This document shows positions 28,091 through 38,542 of a stretch of DNA of 64,000 nt, piece after piece. The stretch lies in NCBI RefSeq assembly GCF_963931295.1, contig NZ_OZ007001.1, positions 1,925,137 to 1,989,136 of the forward strand. Reading direction: 5' to 3'. The translations under genes and the position numbers were made by a program. The stretch's first letter is position 1. Every line of letters starts with the position of its first letter. The notes under the pieces were generated by a model. It worked only from the letters and a program-made list of their open reading frames with translations. It ran no database searches and was not told where the DNA came from. Source of the DNA: an uncultured Mailhella sp. Its GTDB lineage: Bacteria; Desulfobacterota; Desulfovibrionia; Desulfovibrionales; Desulfovibrionaceae.

Positions 28091-29155
28091 TCAGGCCGCG
28101 CCCGCCATGAAGGCGGGAATCTGTGAAACCAGGGCGAATTCCAGAATGTACAGGGGCAGCAGAGCAAGCAGGGTGCGCATCCAGGAAAGGTTCAGGGCGA
28201 ACTTGCAGCCGATGAAGGCCGCGGCCACGAACCAGATGGACGCAATGAGGCTGCCCACCATGGGCACGATGCACAGCACGAGCGGTGCGGCGCTGTAGCA
28301 CACCACGCGCAGGGTGGTGGAAAAGTCCGCCTTGTCCGGCTGCACCATGCGTATCATCAGATGATAGAGACCGGCCAGAATCACCGCCTGAAAAATGGAG
28401 AAGAACGGCGTCACGAGCAGCATGAGCGGCAGGTTCATGCTTTTCATGAGCGTTTCGGCCATGGCCAGGGTCTGCGGATCGGTGGCCGTGGCGGTGAGTT
28501 CCCGCAGGGCCTTCATGGACCACAGGCGCGACGCGAGCATCTGGAAGAGGCTCAGCAGCACGTAGAAGAGGATGGGCCGGATGACCGAAAAGTTGCAGCG
28601 CACATGCCGGAAGAAGTCCGGCGCGTGAAAGAGAACGCCGAGCAGCGTGCGGGAAAAGCTGCCCCAGAAGCCGTAGTATTCGGGGCTTTCCCAGGGTGCG
28701 CCGTCGGGGCGGCCGTCGTTGCGGGAGGCGGATTCCTCCTGCCCTTCGTCGTACTGGCGCACGTGTTCGCGCATGTTCTGCCAGCGTTCCCAGAGTCCGG
28801 CGCTCTTGTGCGGCTCGGGAGTCTTTTCCTCGGGCTTTTCCTCTTCCTTCTTTTCAGGCGCGGGCTCCTCGCGGTTGAACTGCGGAATCTGCGCTCCGGG
28901 AGGAAGCGGATCGTCGCCTTCCTGCTCCGTGGAAAGATGGGGCACCGCGGGTTTCTGTTCGGCGGCGGGGGCTTCGGAAGGCTGCGGAGCGGCGGCGTTT
29001 TGCGGCTCGGTCTGCGCGGGCGTTTCCTCTTCCGGCAGAGAGAAATGGAACACGGCGGAGCAGCGCGGACAGGTCACCTTGTATTTCTTTCCGGGCCGGA
29101 TGGAGGCCGTGGGCACGTCGCGCCTGAAGCGGCAGGAAGGACATTCGATAATCAT
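28091..29155 (-). CDS. Zinc-ribbon (MJ0042) protein with YIP1-type membrane domain
   Basis: 354-residue protein. Residues 1-36 form a zinc ribbon with Cys5, Cys8, Cys29 and Cys32 (CPSC and CPRC), the MJ0042 pattern. A Pro/Glu-rich disordered linker (about 40-115) leads to a YIP1-like membrane domain with about five hydrophobic segments (from about residue 190). The function of this combination is not established; YIP1 family proteins are poorly understood in bacteria. Monocistronic, followed by a clear terminator; the exonuclease gene lies 74 bases upstream on the same strand. Confidence 0.8.
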   Translation of the reverse strand: MIIECPSCRFRRDVPTASIRPGKKYKVTCPRCSAVFHFSLPEEETPAQTEPQNAAAPQPSEAPAAEQKPAVPHLSTEQEGDDPLPPGAQIPQFNREEPAPEKKEEEKPEEKTPEPHKSAGLWERWQNMREHVRQYDEGQEESASRNDGRPDGAPWESPEYYGFWGSFSRTLLGVLFHAPDFFRHVRCNFSVIRPILFYVLLSLFQMLASRLWSMKALRELTATATDPQTLAMAETLMKSMNLPLMLLVTPFFSIFQAVILAGLYHLMIRMVQPDKADFSTTLRVVCYSAAPLVLCIVPMVGSLIASIWFVAAAFIGCKFALNLSWMRTLLALLPLYILEFALVSQIPAFMAGAA

Positions 29156-29229
29156 GACAACCTCACAACAGATTTGCTGGCGTCAGTATAGCCCGTCGGG
29201 CTTCCGCGGACAAGACGCGAAGCCGGTAT

Positions 29230-29751
29230 TTATCCTTTCAGCATCATCTCCTCGTCCGTCATGCCGAGCGAGCGCAGATGCAGATAGATGTTGGCCGCGG
29301 CCATGGCGTCGGAAGCCGCGTTGTGATGATCCAGCTCCAGGCCGAGATAGGCGCACACGTCGTTCAGGCGATGATGCGGAAGACGCAGACCCCGCCGCGA
29401 ACCCTTCACCGTGCAGGCGAAGGGAATGTTCGGCGCATCCAGTCCGAAGGATCGGCAGCAGCCGAAAAGCACGCGCCTGTCGAAGGTGGCGTTGTGCGCC
29501 ACAAGCAGACGCGCGTCCCGCAGAAAGGCGGAGATATCCGGCCACAGTTCGGGGAAGGTGCGCTGATTCTTGAGCATGTCCCAGGTGAGCCCGTGAATTT
29601 CGGTAAAGTACACCGTGGAACGCGGCGGGCGGATGAGGCTGTACCAGTTGTCCGTCACCCGACCGCCCTCGATGCGCGACATGCCCAGAGCGCAGGCGCT
29701 GTCGGCGTACTTGTCGGACGTTTCAAAATCCAGAGCCACCACGCAGGCCAT
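29230..29751 (-). CDS. DnaQ-like 3'-5' exonuclease
   Basis: 173-residue DEDDh exonuclease: VALDFETSD (Asp8, Glu10), IHGLTWDMLKNQRTF (Exo I/II spacing), LLVAHNATFDRRVLFGCC with the Exo II Asp, and HHNAASDAMAAANIYL supplying the His and last Asp. It should remove 3' nucleotides from DNA or RNA; as a single-domain protein it could be a free proofreading subunit-like or repair nuclease. Adjacent to selB (2 bases) on the same strand, so it may share its message. Confidence 0.88.
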   Translation of the reverse strand: MACVVALDFETSDKYADSACALGMSRIEGGRVTDNWYSLIRPPRSTVYFTEIHGLTWDMLKNQRTFPELWPDISAFLRDARLLVAHNATFDRRVLFGCCRSFGLDAPNIPFACTVKGSRRGLRLPHHRLNDVCAYLGLELDHHNAASDAMAAANIYLHLRSLGMTDEEMMLKG

Positions 29752-29752
29752 G

Positions 29753-31669
29753 CTAGGCGCTCCTGCCGCGCAGCACGCGCTTGTCGCCCACGCGCATGGT
29801 GAGCTGCTCCTTGTCGAAGTGTTCGAGCAGCGCTATGCCGTTCTTGCGCGAAATGCCAGAAATGTCGCGAAAATCGCCGGGCGTGATTTCGCCGTGTTCC
29901 AGCAGGAACTGTTTCACCTTTTCCCGCAGATCGTCCATCACGGAGGAAAGGTAGTAAAGATCTTCCTTAATCTTCACCAGCGCGCCTTCCGAGACCAGAA
30001 TTTTGAATATGGGCTGCGCCTGACGCGCGGTGATGCCGAGTTCGGCAAAGAGTTCCGTGTGGTTGGGCGGCATGAGCGGAGAGTCGAGATGCGCCTTGAG
30101 CAGGGTTTCCTTGAGCGCCTGCTGATCGTCGGCCAGCGAAACCTTGTGTTCCGGCAGTCTGAGCAGTTCGCCTTCGGCCGCGAGGCGGCCGGAACGGATG
30201 AGCCGCTCAAGTGCAAAGTGCGCGAGCTTGGGCGGAACGCCCGCGCCCATGCCCGCAAGAATGACGCCCTTGGCCATGCCGTGTTCCAGCGGATTCTTCT
30301 CGTGGAAGGCCCGCGTGGCGGCGAGCGCGCGCTCCAGGAGCTTGTCCAGCCACAGCGAGGAAATCCAGCACTTCGCGTCCTTGTCCCAGCACAGGGCGCT
30401 GCCCTTGCCGGACATGGTCTGCAGGTGCTTTTCCAGCGACTTTCTGCTGAGGTCGGTCAGGATGGAGAGATCCGCAAGCGTTGCGCCGAAGCGTCCGGCA
30501 AGTTCCAGCTGCACGCCGATGCGCGTCTGGTCGTCGGCGTCCGGCAGCGAGAGAAGCCTCGCCTGCATGGCGGCGTCGATGTGACTGCGGCGCGGCGCGG
30601 TATCCAGAGGATAGAGGATGGAGCCGCCGGCCACGGTGCGCAGCGGAGAAAAGGCGCGCACGATGCAGCGGTCGCCGAAAATGCCGGCCACGGGTTCGGA
30701 AAAATGCACTTCGACCAGCGCGGTGTCGCCCGGTTCCAGGCGGTCGCGATCGTAGAAGTAGAGGCGGGCGGCAAGCTCGCGGGCGCTGTGATGGAAATGA
30801 ATCTCGCCGCGATGGCGCAGTCCGCGGGGCGAGGATTTGAGACAGGTCAGCTCCACGATCCAGCGCCTGGAGTTCTTCATGGTGCCCACGTGTGTCACCA
30901 CGTCGCCGCGGCTGACGTCCTCCACGGAGAGGCCGTGCAGATTCAGGGAAATGCGGTGTCCGGCCTCGGCCTTTTCCTGCCCCTGCCCGTGGCTCTGAAT
31001 GCTGCGGATGTGCGAACGGCGGCCGCTGGGCAGAAGTTCCACTTCGTCGCCGCAGGCGGCGGAGCCGGAAACCAGCGTGCCGGTGACCACGGTGCCGTGC
31101 CCCTTGAGCGAGAACACGCGGTCCACGGGCAGACGGAACAGGTCGGAGCGGCGGCGGGGCTGACGGCGGCTTTCCTCCACGATGGCGGCGCGCAGCGCGT
31201 CGAGGCCTTCGCCGGTCACGGAAGAAACGGGGAAGATGGGCGCGCCTTCCAGAAAGGTGCCCTTGAGAAAGTCGCGGATGTCCTCCATTGCGAGTTCCCG
31301 CATTTCTTCGTCCACCATGTCCGTCTTGGTGAGGGCCACGATGCCGTGACGAACGCCGAGCAGCGTGCAGATTTCCAGATGCTCGCGGGTCTGCGGCATG
31401 ACTCCCTCGTCGGCGGAAATGACCAGCAGCACGAAGTCGATGCCGGAGGCTCCGGCCACCATGGTGCGCACGAAGCGTTCGTGACCGGGCATGTCCACGA
31501 TGCCCATGCGTTCTCCGCCGGGAAGATCGGCGTAGGCAAAACCCAGTTCAATGGTGATGCCGCGGCGCTTTTCCTCGCCGAGACGGTCGCAGTCTATTCC
31601 CGTAAGCGCCCTGATGAGCGACGTCTTGCCGTGGTCGATATGACCGGCGGTTCCCATGATGACAGACAT
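29753..31669 (-). CDS. selB: Selenocysteine-specific elongation factor SelB
   Basis: 638-residue translational GTPase. [19 protein letters not shown] is the P loop, [10 protein letters not shown] the switch I region, DMPGHERFV the G3 motif and ALTKTDMVD the NKxD-like G4; beta-barrel domains follow, then four winged-helix repeats in the C-terminal half that bind the SECIS hairpin. It delivers Sec-tRNA to in-frame UGA codons, so the genome decodes selenocysteine, for instance in formate dehydrogenase or a [NiFeSe] hydrogenase. The ATG at 31669 has GGAG upstream and is preferred to the extended frame. selA, selC and selD are not in the window. Confidence 0.96.
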   Translation of the reverse strand: MSVIMGTAGHIDHGKTSLIRALTGIDCDRLGEEKRRGITIELGFAYADLPGGERMGIVDMPGHERFVRTMVAGASGIDFVLLVISADEGVMPQTREHLEICTLLGVRHGIVALTKTDMVDEEMRELAMEDIRDFLKGTFLEGAPIFPVSSVTGEGLDALRAAIVEESRRQPRRRSDLFRLPVDRVFSLKGHGTVVTGTLVSGSAACGDEVELLPSGRRSHIRSIQSHGQGQEKAEAGHRISLNLHGLSVEDVSRGDVVTHVGTMKNSRRWIVELTCLKSSPRGLRHRGEIHFHHSARELAARLYFYDRDRLEPGDTALVEVHFSEPVAGIFGDRCIVRAFSPLRTVAGGSILYPLDTAPRRSHIDAAMQARLLSLPDADDQTRIGVQLELAGRFGATLADLSILTDLSRKSLEKHLQTMSGKGSALCWDKDAKCWISSLWLDKLLERALAATRAFHEKNPLEHGMAKGVILAGMGAGVPPKLAHFALERLIRSGRLAAEGELLRLPEHKVSLADDQQALKETLLKAHLDSPLMPPNHTELFAELGITARQAQPIFKILVSEGALVKIKEDLYYLSSVMDDLREKVKQFLLEHGEITPGDFRDISGISRKNGIALLEHFDKEQLTMRVGDKRVLRGRSA

Positions 31670-31860
31670 GACATCTCCTGAATTTCTGTTTCCCGAGGGG
31701 GAGACAAGAATACCCGCCGCGGCCGGGGAGGGCAAGAGGCAAGACGCCCCGGGCGGAACGCGCAAAGCGCATCTTCCGCACACGGAACATGTTTGACTTG
31801 ACTTGCAGGAAAAAGTTGCGTAACGGTTCTTAGTTCCAAGTCATAAGAACAGGAAAAACG

Positions 31861-33372
<1,512 letters not shown>

Positions 33373-33403
33373 CCCCGCTGCCTATCCCTATCAGGAGTGA
33401 GAT

Positions 33404-33643
33404 ATGTCCGTTAAAGTGAGAATGACCCGCTCTGGTTCCAAGAAGCGTCCCTTCTACCGCATCGTGGCCATCAACAGCGACAGCCGCCGTGACGGTCGCC
33501 CGCTGGAATTTCTGGGCTACTACAACCCCAACACCAACCCCGGCACCCTGAGCGTCGACAACGAAAAGCTTCAGGCCTGGGTCGGCAAGGGTGCCGAACT
33601 GTCCGACACCGTGCGCACCCTTCTCAAGAAGCTGGGCAAGTAA
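33404..33643 (+). CDS. rpsP: 30S ribosomal protein S16
   Basis: 79-residue full-length S16, beginning [20 protein letters not shown] and containing [16 protein letters not shown]. It is close to ffh and probably co-transcribed. In relatives rpsP is usually followed by a KH-domain gene, rimM, trmD and rplS; here a hairpin and a 1.4 kb empty stretch follow instead. Confidence 0.97.
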   Translation: MSVKVRMTRSGSKKRPFYRIVAINSDSRRDGRPLEFLGYYNPNTNPGTLSVDNEKLQAWVGKGAELSDTVRTLLKKLGK

Positions 33644-33666
33644 GGTATTTCCTTCGTGGACTCGTT

Positions 33667-33699
33667 CCCGTCTCCCGCTTCGGCGGCCGACGGGTTTTC
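33667..33699 (+). terminator. Terminator after rpsP
   Basis: CCCGTC pairs with GACGGG and an inner CCGC/GCGG stem closes on a short loop, followed by TTTT. It ends the ffh-rpsP unit. Confidence 0.65.
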
Positions 33700-35033
33700 G
33701 AGTTTAAACGAAGGAATATTTTTTTGACGATGCGCGGCGCGTGATCCGCTGCGTTTCAGCGACGGCGAAGAACGTTTTGCCGGGCCGTGCGTGCGCGCGA
33801 GCCTCTGGAAGGCGCACGGAAGGGCTTGTGGAACTCTCGGCGGACGCTCCGTGCGTTTCGTGGGCGCGTGCCGATGAAAGAATGGCCCGAGGCACGGCGG
33901 AAGCGCCGACGCCGCACAGCTGTTGCGCGGGGCGGAGGGCATTTTCCGCACGGCTCATCGCTTTCGGCCTCCGGCCACCGCTTCGTGAGGCTGAGAGAGT
34001 CCCGGCACTTTTCTTTCCCCGTCGGTCGGAAGTCTCTGCACGAGGTGAGGGAGCTGCCTTGATCGGCGCAGAAAGGTGTTTTGCGCGTCGCGCAGAACTG
34101 CCTCGTCCGCGGAGATGCGGCAAGAGCTGTCGACGCGGGAGCCCCATGGAGCGCGTTGCACGGCAAGGCCGTGGGGCGCGGACGCGCGGCAAGGGAACGG
34201 CGTCCGGCGCAGATTTTGTGCCGGGGAGAAGAAAGCCTCGGAGCGGCCATCCTCAGGGCGGTCCGCGCCGGATGGACTCGCGTCGGAGAGTTCCTTGCGG
34301 AACGAGGCGCGTCAGGCGCTTCTCGTCCGCGTGGCAGCGTCAGGGAACTCCGAGTCTGGGGCGGTCGCATCAGGTGGGTCGAGGGTCCGCGTCGGGGTAT
34401 CCGCGCTGGAGCGGATTGCGTCACGTTTCGGCGCGGCGTTGGACAACGCGCGGTGCGCCGTCTCAGACTCGCTGTTGACGTCGTTTTCAGGCCCGGAGCT
34501 CGGCCTTTGGCGCAGCTCGGCGGCCCTGCACGGCGCAGACGGGAAAACGACGCGCGTTTTCCGGCGAGCACTTCGCGCGACGCAGGCTTCACAACGCGGA
34601 GCGCTTTGAGCAAAGCGTTTTGCCTGCCGCAGGTTCCGCCGCATCGCGCCCGGCTTTCGAGGCCGGAGACGCGCGGAAGCGCCGCATTGCGCAAGGTTCA
34701 GAACGCTCCCGCGAAAGGGCAGCCCCGCGAGTCGTCTTTCCCGAGGACGGCTTCCGCCGAGCTGTCCGCCCTTTGTTTGCCGACGGGCGTCGGCGCAACA
34801 TGTTCCGGAAAAACCTGCCTTGTCTGCGCAGGTCGCCGCCCTGCCGAATGTTCGGCCGTTTTTTGTTCGGAGCAGCGCTCCGCGTTTTCGGCGTCGCCTG
34901 CCGCGCCTTCGGGCCGCAGCCGAGAGCGTCGCCTTTCAAACCGTAACCTGAAAAAGGGATGAGGTTCGAAACAGGGAAGCCCGTCCGGCTTCTCTTCCCC
35001 GCAAGACCTCCTCTCCCACCGGGAGGAGCCATC
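33700..35033. other. 1.3 kb GC-rich stretch without a supportable gene
   Basis: Several long overlapping reading frames occur on both strands, but all are Arg/Ala/Gly/Ser-rich, lack domain motifs or ribosome sites, and look like noise in high-GC DNA. I saw no tRNA, rRNA, tmRNA, RNase P or SRP RNA motifs. It separates rpsP from the MATE gene and may be an old breakpoint or decayed gene. Confidence 0.6.
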
Positions 35034-36401
35034 ATGTTCAGGCATTTCAGCAAACAGGAAGCCCGCAACCTGGTCTTTCTCGCCGTTCCCGTCTTTCTCG
35101 GGCAGATAGCGCAGATTGCCATGTCCTTCGTGGACACCGTGGTCGCCGGGCGCGCAGGCACCGTCGATATGGCGGCCGTCGCCGTGGCCACGTCGTTCTG
35201 GATTCCCGGAACCATGTTCGGGCAGGGACTTCTCATGGCCATCACGCCCCTCGTGGCGCAGGCGCTCGGCGCGGGCAACAGGATCAAGAGCAGGCATTTT
35301 CTGCGTCAGGGCCTGTGGCTTGCCGCAGGCATTTCCGTGCTGCTCATGGCCGTGTTCCTTGTCATCAGCGGCACCATCGTCCAATGGGGAACCATGGACG
35401 CGCAGCTTGCACAGAAAACGTCGGAATACCTCTTCGCCGTGCTCTGGGGCGTGCCCGCGCTCATGTTCTTCGTGGTGCAGCGCTGCTTTCTGGAAGGCCA
35501 CGGCAGAACGCGTCCCGCCATGGTGGCCGGATTCGTGGGGCTTGCGCTCAACGTGCCGCTCAACATCATCTTCGTGTTCGGCAAGTTCGGACTCCCCGCC
35601 ATGGGTGCCGCAGGCTGCGGCGTGGCCACGGCCATTCTGTTCTGGTTCATGGCCGCATCCATGACGTTCTTCGTCATTCATACCGACAGGCCCGCCCTCG
35701 CCCTGGAAAAGCCCTCGTCAGCCATTCTCAGACGCATGGCGCGCATAGGCCTGCCGAGCGCATTTGCCATGCTCAACGAAACGGCCGCCTTCGCCCTCAT
35801 TGCGCTCATCGTTTCCCCGCTCGGCGTTACCACCGTGTCTGGGCATCAGATTGCCATCAACGTGAGCGCCTTCGTGTGGATGTGTCCGTTCTCCATCGGC
35901 GCGGCGTCCACCATCCGCGTGGGCACGCTGCTCGGCGCGGGCGACATCGAGGCCGCCAGACGGGCCAGACTCACCGCGCTCGCCATCACGCTTGCCATGG
36001 CCTGCGTGCTGGCCGCGCTCATTTATCTCGTGCGCTATCCCGTGGCGGCCCTGTATACCGAAGATCAGGCCGTCATTCAGATGGCCAGCCTGCTTCTGAT
36101 CTGCGAAGTGTTCTACCAGTTCCCCGACGGCGTGCAGACCAATACCCTCTGCTCGTTGCGCGGCTGGAACGACACCAAGGCCATTTTTTGCATCTCCTTC
36201 GTGGCGTACTGGATAGTCAGCCTGCCCCTCGGCTGGACGCTGTGCATGACCGATCTGCTCACGCCGCAGCCCTTGGGCGTGCTCGGCTTCTGGGTGGCGC
36301 TCATTGTGGGCCTCAGCGTCGCCGCCGTGCTCTACCTTGTGCGCATTCACAAGCTGGAGCATCTCTCCGTGGCCGACATGAAGAAAAAAATAGGCCGCTG
36401 A
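35034..36401 (+). CDS. MATE-family efflux transporter
   Basis: 455-residue inner-membrane protein with about twelve hydrophobic segments. AVPVFLGQIAQIAMSFVDTVVAGRAG, the MAAVAVATSFWIP stretch, GLPSAFAMLNETAAFALIA and SGHQIAINVSAFVWMCPFSIGAASTIRVG match the NorM/MATE group, which exports cationic drugs or metabolites with a Na+ or H+ gradient. The start ATG at 35034 has GGGAGGAG 5 bases upstream. It stands alone with a long hairpin after it. Confidence 0.9.
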   Translation: MFRHFSKQEARNLVFLAVPVFLGQIAQIAMSFVDTVVAGRAGTVDMAAVAVATSFWIPGTMFGQGLLMAITPLVAQALGAGNRIKSRHFLRQGLWLAAGISVLLMAVFLVISGTIVQWGTMDAQLAQKTSEYLFAVLWGVPALMFFVVQRCFLEGHGRTRPAMVAGFVGLALNVPLNIIFVFGKFGLPAMGAAGCGVATAILFWFMAASMTFFVIHTDRPALALEKPSSAILRRMARIGLPSAFAMLNETAAFALIALIVSPLGVTTVSGHQIAINVSAFVWMCPFSIGAASTIRVGTLLGAGDIEAARRARLTALAITLAMACVLAALIYLVRYPVAALYTEDQAVIQMASLLLICEVFYQFPDGVQTNTLCSLRGWNDTKAIFCISFVAYWIVSLPLGWTLCMTDLLTPQPLGVLGFWVALIVGLSVAAVLYLVRIHKLEHLSVADMKKKIGR

Positions 36402-36422
36402 CCTTTCGCAGGCTCGTGCGCG

Positions 36423-36464
36423 GAAGCGCCGGAAAACGCATTCTCAGGCGTTTTCCGGCGCTTC
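36423..36464 (+). terminator. Hairpin after the MATE gene
   Basis: GAAGCGCCGGAAAACGC pairs perfectly with GCGTTTTCCGGCGCTTC over an 8-base loop, 21 bases past the MATE stop. The T run is weak but the stem is very stable. Confidence 0.7.
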
Positions 36465-36608
36465 TCGTCTGTTCCTCTACTACTTCAACCAAAGAGCTTT
36501 CCTGTTCCGTATCTGTGCTTCTGTCTCCTCCTTGTGCTGCGTTGTTCCATCAATAAGGCGATGGAGAGAAATGTTTTGCGCGTTCGGCCTCGACCGGGAG
36601 GGCGCATG

Positions 36609-36671
36609 AGCGGGCCCTTGCGGGCCCGCTTACGCGCATGGCGTACAGAGACCCCCTAGTCCTGCGGGGTC
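36609..36671. repeat. Two GC-rich hairpins downstream of the asparaginase gene
   Basis: AGCGGGCCC/GGGCCCGCT (36609-36630) and GACCCC/GGGGTC (36650-36671) lie in tandem within the 36402-36689 gap, past the asparaginase stop. They have no T runs and may protect mRNA 3' ends. Confidence 0.45.
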
Positions 36672-36689
36672 AGGCCCCGCGCTCTGCCG

Positions 36690-37745
36690 TCAATATGTGG
36701 CGAACATGCGCTGAATTTCGTTGCGGTCCCGGGTCACGGTCAGGGCCAGAGTGAGCAGCACGCGGGCCTTTTGCGGATTCAGATTGTCGGCCGTGAGGAA
36801 TCCGGGCTCCGCATCCTTGCTGCTCGGAGTGACCATGCCGGAGCCGGTACGGGAACTGCGCACGACGATAAGTCCCTTCTTGGAGGCTTCGGTCAGAATG
36901 GCCCGGGAAACGTTGGAAAGGCTGCCGCAGCCGGAACCGGCTTCAATAAGCCCCTCTGCGCCGGAAGAAACGGAAGCCTTGTGCATGTTCACGTCGCCGC
37001 CGAGCGTCTGATAGGCAATGTCCACGCGGGGCAGCGTCGTCAGCTTGGAAACGTCGAATTCCGTATCCTTGGTATGCTTGCGCACGGGAGCGCGATAAAA
37101 CACGGGCTTGTAGTCGATCACATAGCCGAGCATGCCGAAGTCCGGAGTCTTGAAGGTTTCCACGGCGAGGGTGTTGGTCTTCGTCACTTCGCGGGCGGCG
37201 TTGATCTGTCCGTTCATGACCACGAGCACGCCCTTGCCCCTGGCTTCTTCGGAACCGGCCACGCCCACGGCGTTGAGCAGATTCAGCGGACCGTCGGCGC
37301 TGATGGCCGTGGCCGGACGCATGGCGCCCACGAGCACCACGGGCTTGTCGCTCTTGACCACCAGATTCAGGAAGTACGCCGTTTCCTCCAGCGTGTCCGT
37401 GCCGTGCGTGACCACAATGCCGTCGCAATCGTCGGTAGCGAGAAGTTCATTCGCCCGCTTGGCGAGTTTGAGCCAGTCCTCAAAGGTGAGATTGCCGCTT
37501 GCTGTGTTGGCGATCTGTTCGGCCGACACCTTGGCGATGGTGGAGATGGAGGGCACGGCGTCGATGAGCTGCTGTGCCGTGAGGTCGCCGGCCTTGTAGT
37601 CCGTCAGCTGGGTGCTCGACGATGCGGAACCGGCAATGGTGCCGCCGGTGGCCAGAATGGTGACTTTGGGAAGCTCTGCACCGAAGGCGGAGCCCGTCAT
37701 CAGTACGACGAGGGAAACACTGAGCAGCAGTGATCTGATCTTCAT
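36690..37745 (-). CDS. ansB: Periplasmic L-asparaginase, type II
   Basis: 351-residue enzyme with a cleavable signal peptide (MKIRSLLLSVSLVVLMTGSAFG-A, cleavage near residue 22). Catalytic motifs are ILATGGTIAGS (first Thr) and IVVTHGTDTLEETAYFL (second Thr-Asp pair), with GAMRPATAISADGP and the C-terminal VRSSRTGSGMV region. It hydrolyses asparagine to aspartate and ammonia in the periplasm, feeding anaerobic respiration or nitrogen supply. The ATG at 37745 has AAGGAG 8 bases upstream. A sigma-54-type promoter lies at 37783-37800, pointing to nitrogen or growth-phase control by an enhancer-binding protein. Confidence 0.93.
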   Translation of the reverse strand: MKIRSLLLSVSLVVLMTGSAFGAELPKVTILATGGTIAGSASSSTQLTDYKAGDLTAQQLIDAVPSISTIAKVSAEQIANTASGNLTFEDWLKLAKRANELLATDDCDGIVVTHGTDTLEETAYFLNLVVKSDKPVVLVGAMRPATAISADGPLNLLNAVGVAGSEEARGKGVLVVMNGQINAAREVTKTNTLAVETFKTPDFGMLGYVIDYKPVFYRAPVRKHTKDTEFDVSKLTTLPRVDIAYQTLGGDVNMHKASVSSGAEGLIEAGSGCGSLSNVSRAILTEASKKGLIVVRSSRTGSGMVTPSSKDAEPGFLTADNLNPQKARVLLTLALTVTRDRNEIQRMFATY

Positions 37746-37782
37746 GGCCGTCTCCTTTTTGCCTGCATGGTTGCTACTTATG

Positions 37783-37800
37783 AAGCAAAAGTCGTGCCAA
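37783..37800 (-). promoter_or_regulatory. Sigma-54 promoter of the asparaginase gene
   Basis: Minus strand reads TTGGCACGACTTTTGCTT, a close match to TGGCAC-N5-TTGCW with GG and GC 10 bases apart. Transcription would start about 12 bases downstream of the GC, near 37774. Confidence 0.8.
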
Positions 37801-37811
37801 ACTATGAAAAT

Positions 37812-37830
37812 CAACGATCTCAAACCGTTG
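37812..37830 (-). promoter_or_regulatory. Possible enhancer site for the asparaginase promoter
   Basis: The inverted repeat CAACG-ATCTCAAAC-CGTTG lies directly upstream of the sigma-54 promoter, a plausible site for an enhancer-binding protein, though close to the -24 element. Confidence 0.35.
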
Positions 37831-38023
37831 CTGGAATGCAGCTGGAAAGGGCGATACAACCGCGTACTGTTTTTCGCCTTCTCTGGTACAAAGTCGTCGG
37901 GCTCATCTGCGCCCGGGGGATTTCGGGCTCTGCGGGGCGTTGCTGCCCGGGGGCGGCAGCGCCGGGGAGAGGGCGACGATTCCGAAGTGGGGCGCGCGGC
38001 CCCGCTCGGAGCATCCGGCGCGA

Positions 38024-38057
38024 TTAAAAAAACAGACCGCCCGCAAACGCGGACGGC
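38024..38057 (-). terminator. Terminator after the HU gene
   Basis: On the minus strand CCGTCCGC pairs with GCGGGCGG (one G-T pair) over a GTTT loop and is followed by TCTGTTTTTTT. The remainder of 37831-38083 shows no gene. Confidence 0.8.
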
Positions 38058-38083
38058 CTATTCCACAGACGCTCGAAGCGCTG

Positions 38084-38359
38084 TTACTTGATAGCATCCT
38101 TAAGAGCCTTGCCGGGAAGGAACTTCACAACGGAGCAGGCGGGGATTTCAATCTTCTCGTTGGTGCGAGGGTTACGGCCGGTACGAGGTGCACGCTTGAC
38201 AACCTTGAAGCTGCCAAAGCCCATCAGGGTGATGGAATCGCCAGAAGCAAGACACTCAGAGATGGCAGAAATCACAGCGTCCAGAGCTGCTTCCGATTTT
38301 ACTTTCGTCTCAAGTCCGCTTTTGGCGTAGATCTTCTCGACCAGTTCAGCTTTCGTCAT
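38084..38359 (-). CDS. hup: HU-family DNA-binding protein
   Basis: 91-residue histone-like protein: MTKAELVEKIYAKSGLET, then ITLMGFGSFKVVKRAPRTGRNPRT and EIPACSVVKFLPGKALKDAI. It binds and bends DNA in the nucleoid. The start at 38359 follows GAGAG; an upstream frame extension of 12 codons is not needed. Single gene with its own terminator. Confidence 0.95.
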   Translation of the reverse strand: MTKAELVEKIYAKSGLETKVKSEAALDAVISAISECLASGDSITLMGFGSFKVVKRAPRTGRNPRTNEKIEIPACSVVKFLPGKALKDAIK

Positions 38360-38542
38360 GGTTTCACTCTCCCAAAAATTTTTTGACTCTTTCACTGAGT
38401 CACTTTTCAGTAGAATGAGAATCCCCGTATGTCAAGCTCAGCTCAGCTAACCAAAGAAAATTTTTATGGAAAAGCCTTTGCCGGGTTTTTTTCGGAGCAT
38501 TCTCTGAACAGCCCTAAACACAAGTGCCGCAAGCCTTGTGCC

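Noticed and set aside
33741..34962. Several 90-310 residue open frames on both strands in the rpsP-MATE gap
   Set aside because: They overlap one another, are Arg/Ala/Ser-rich, and lack ribosome sites and motifs.
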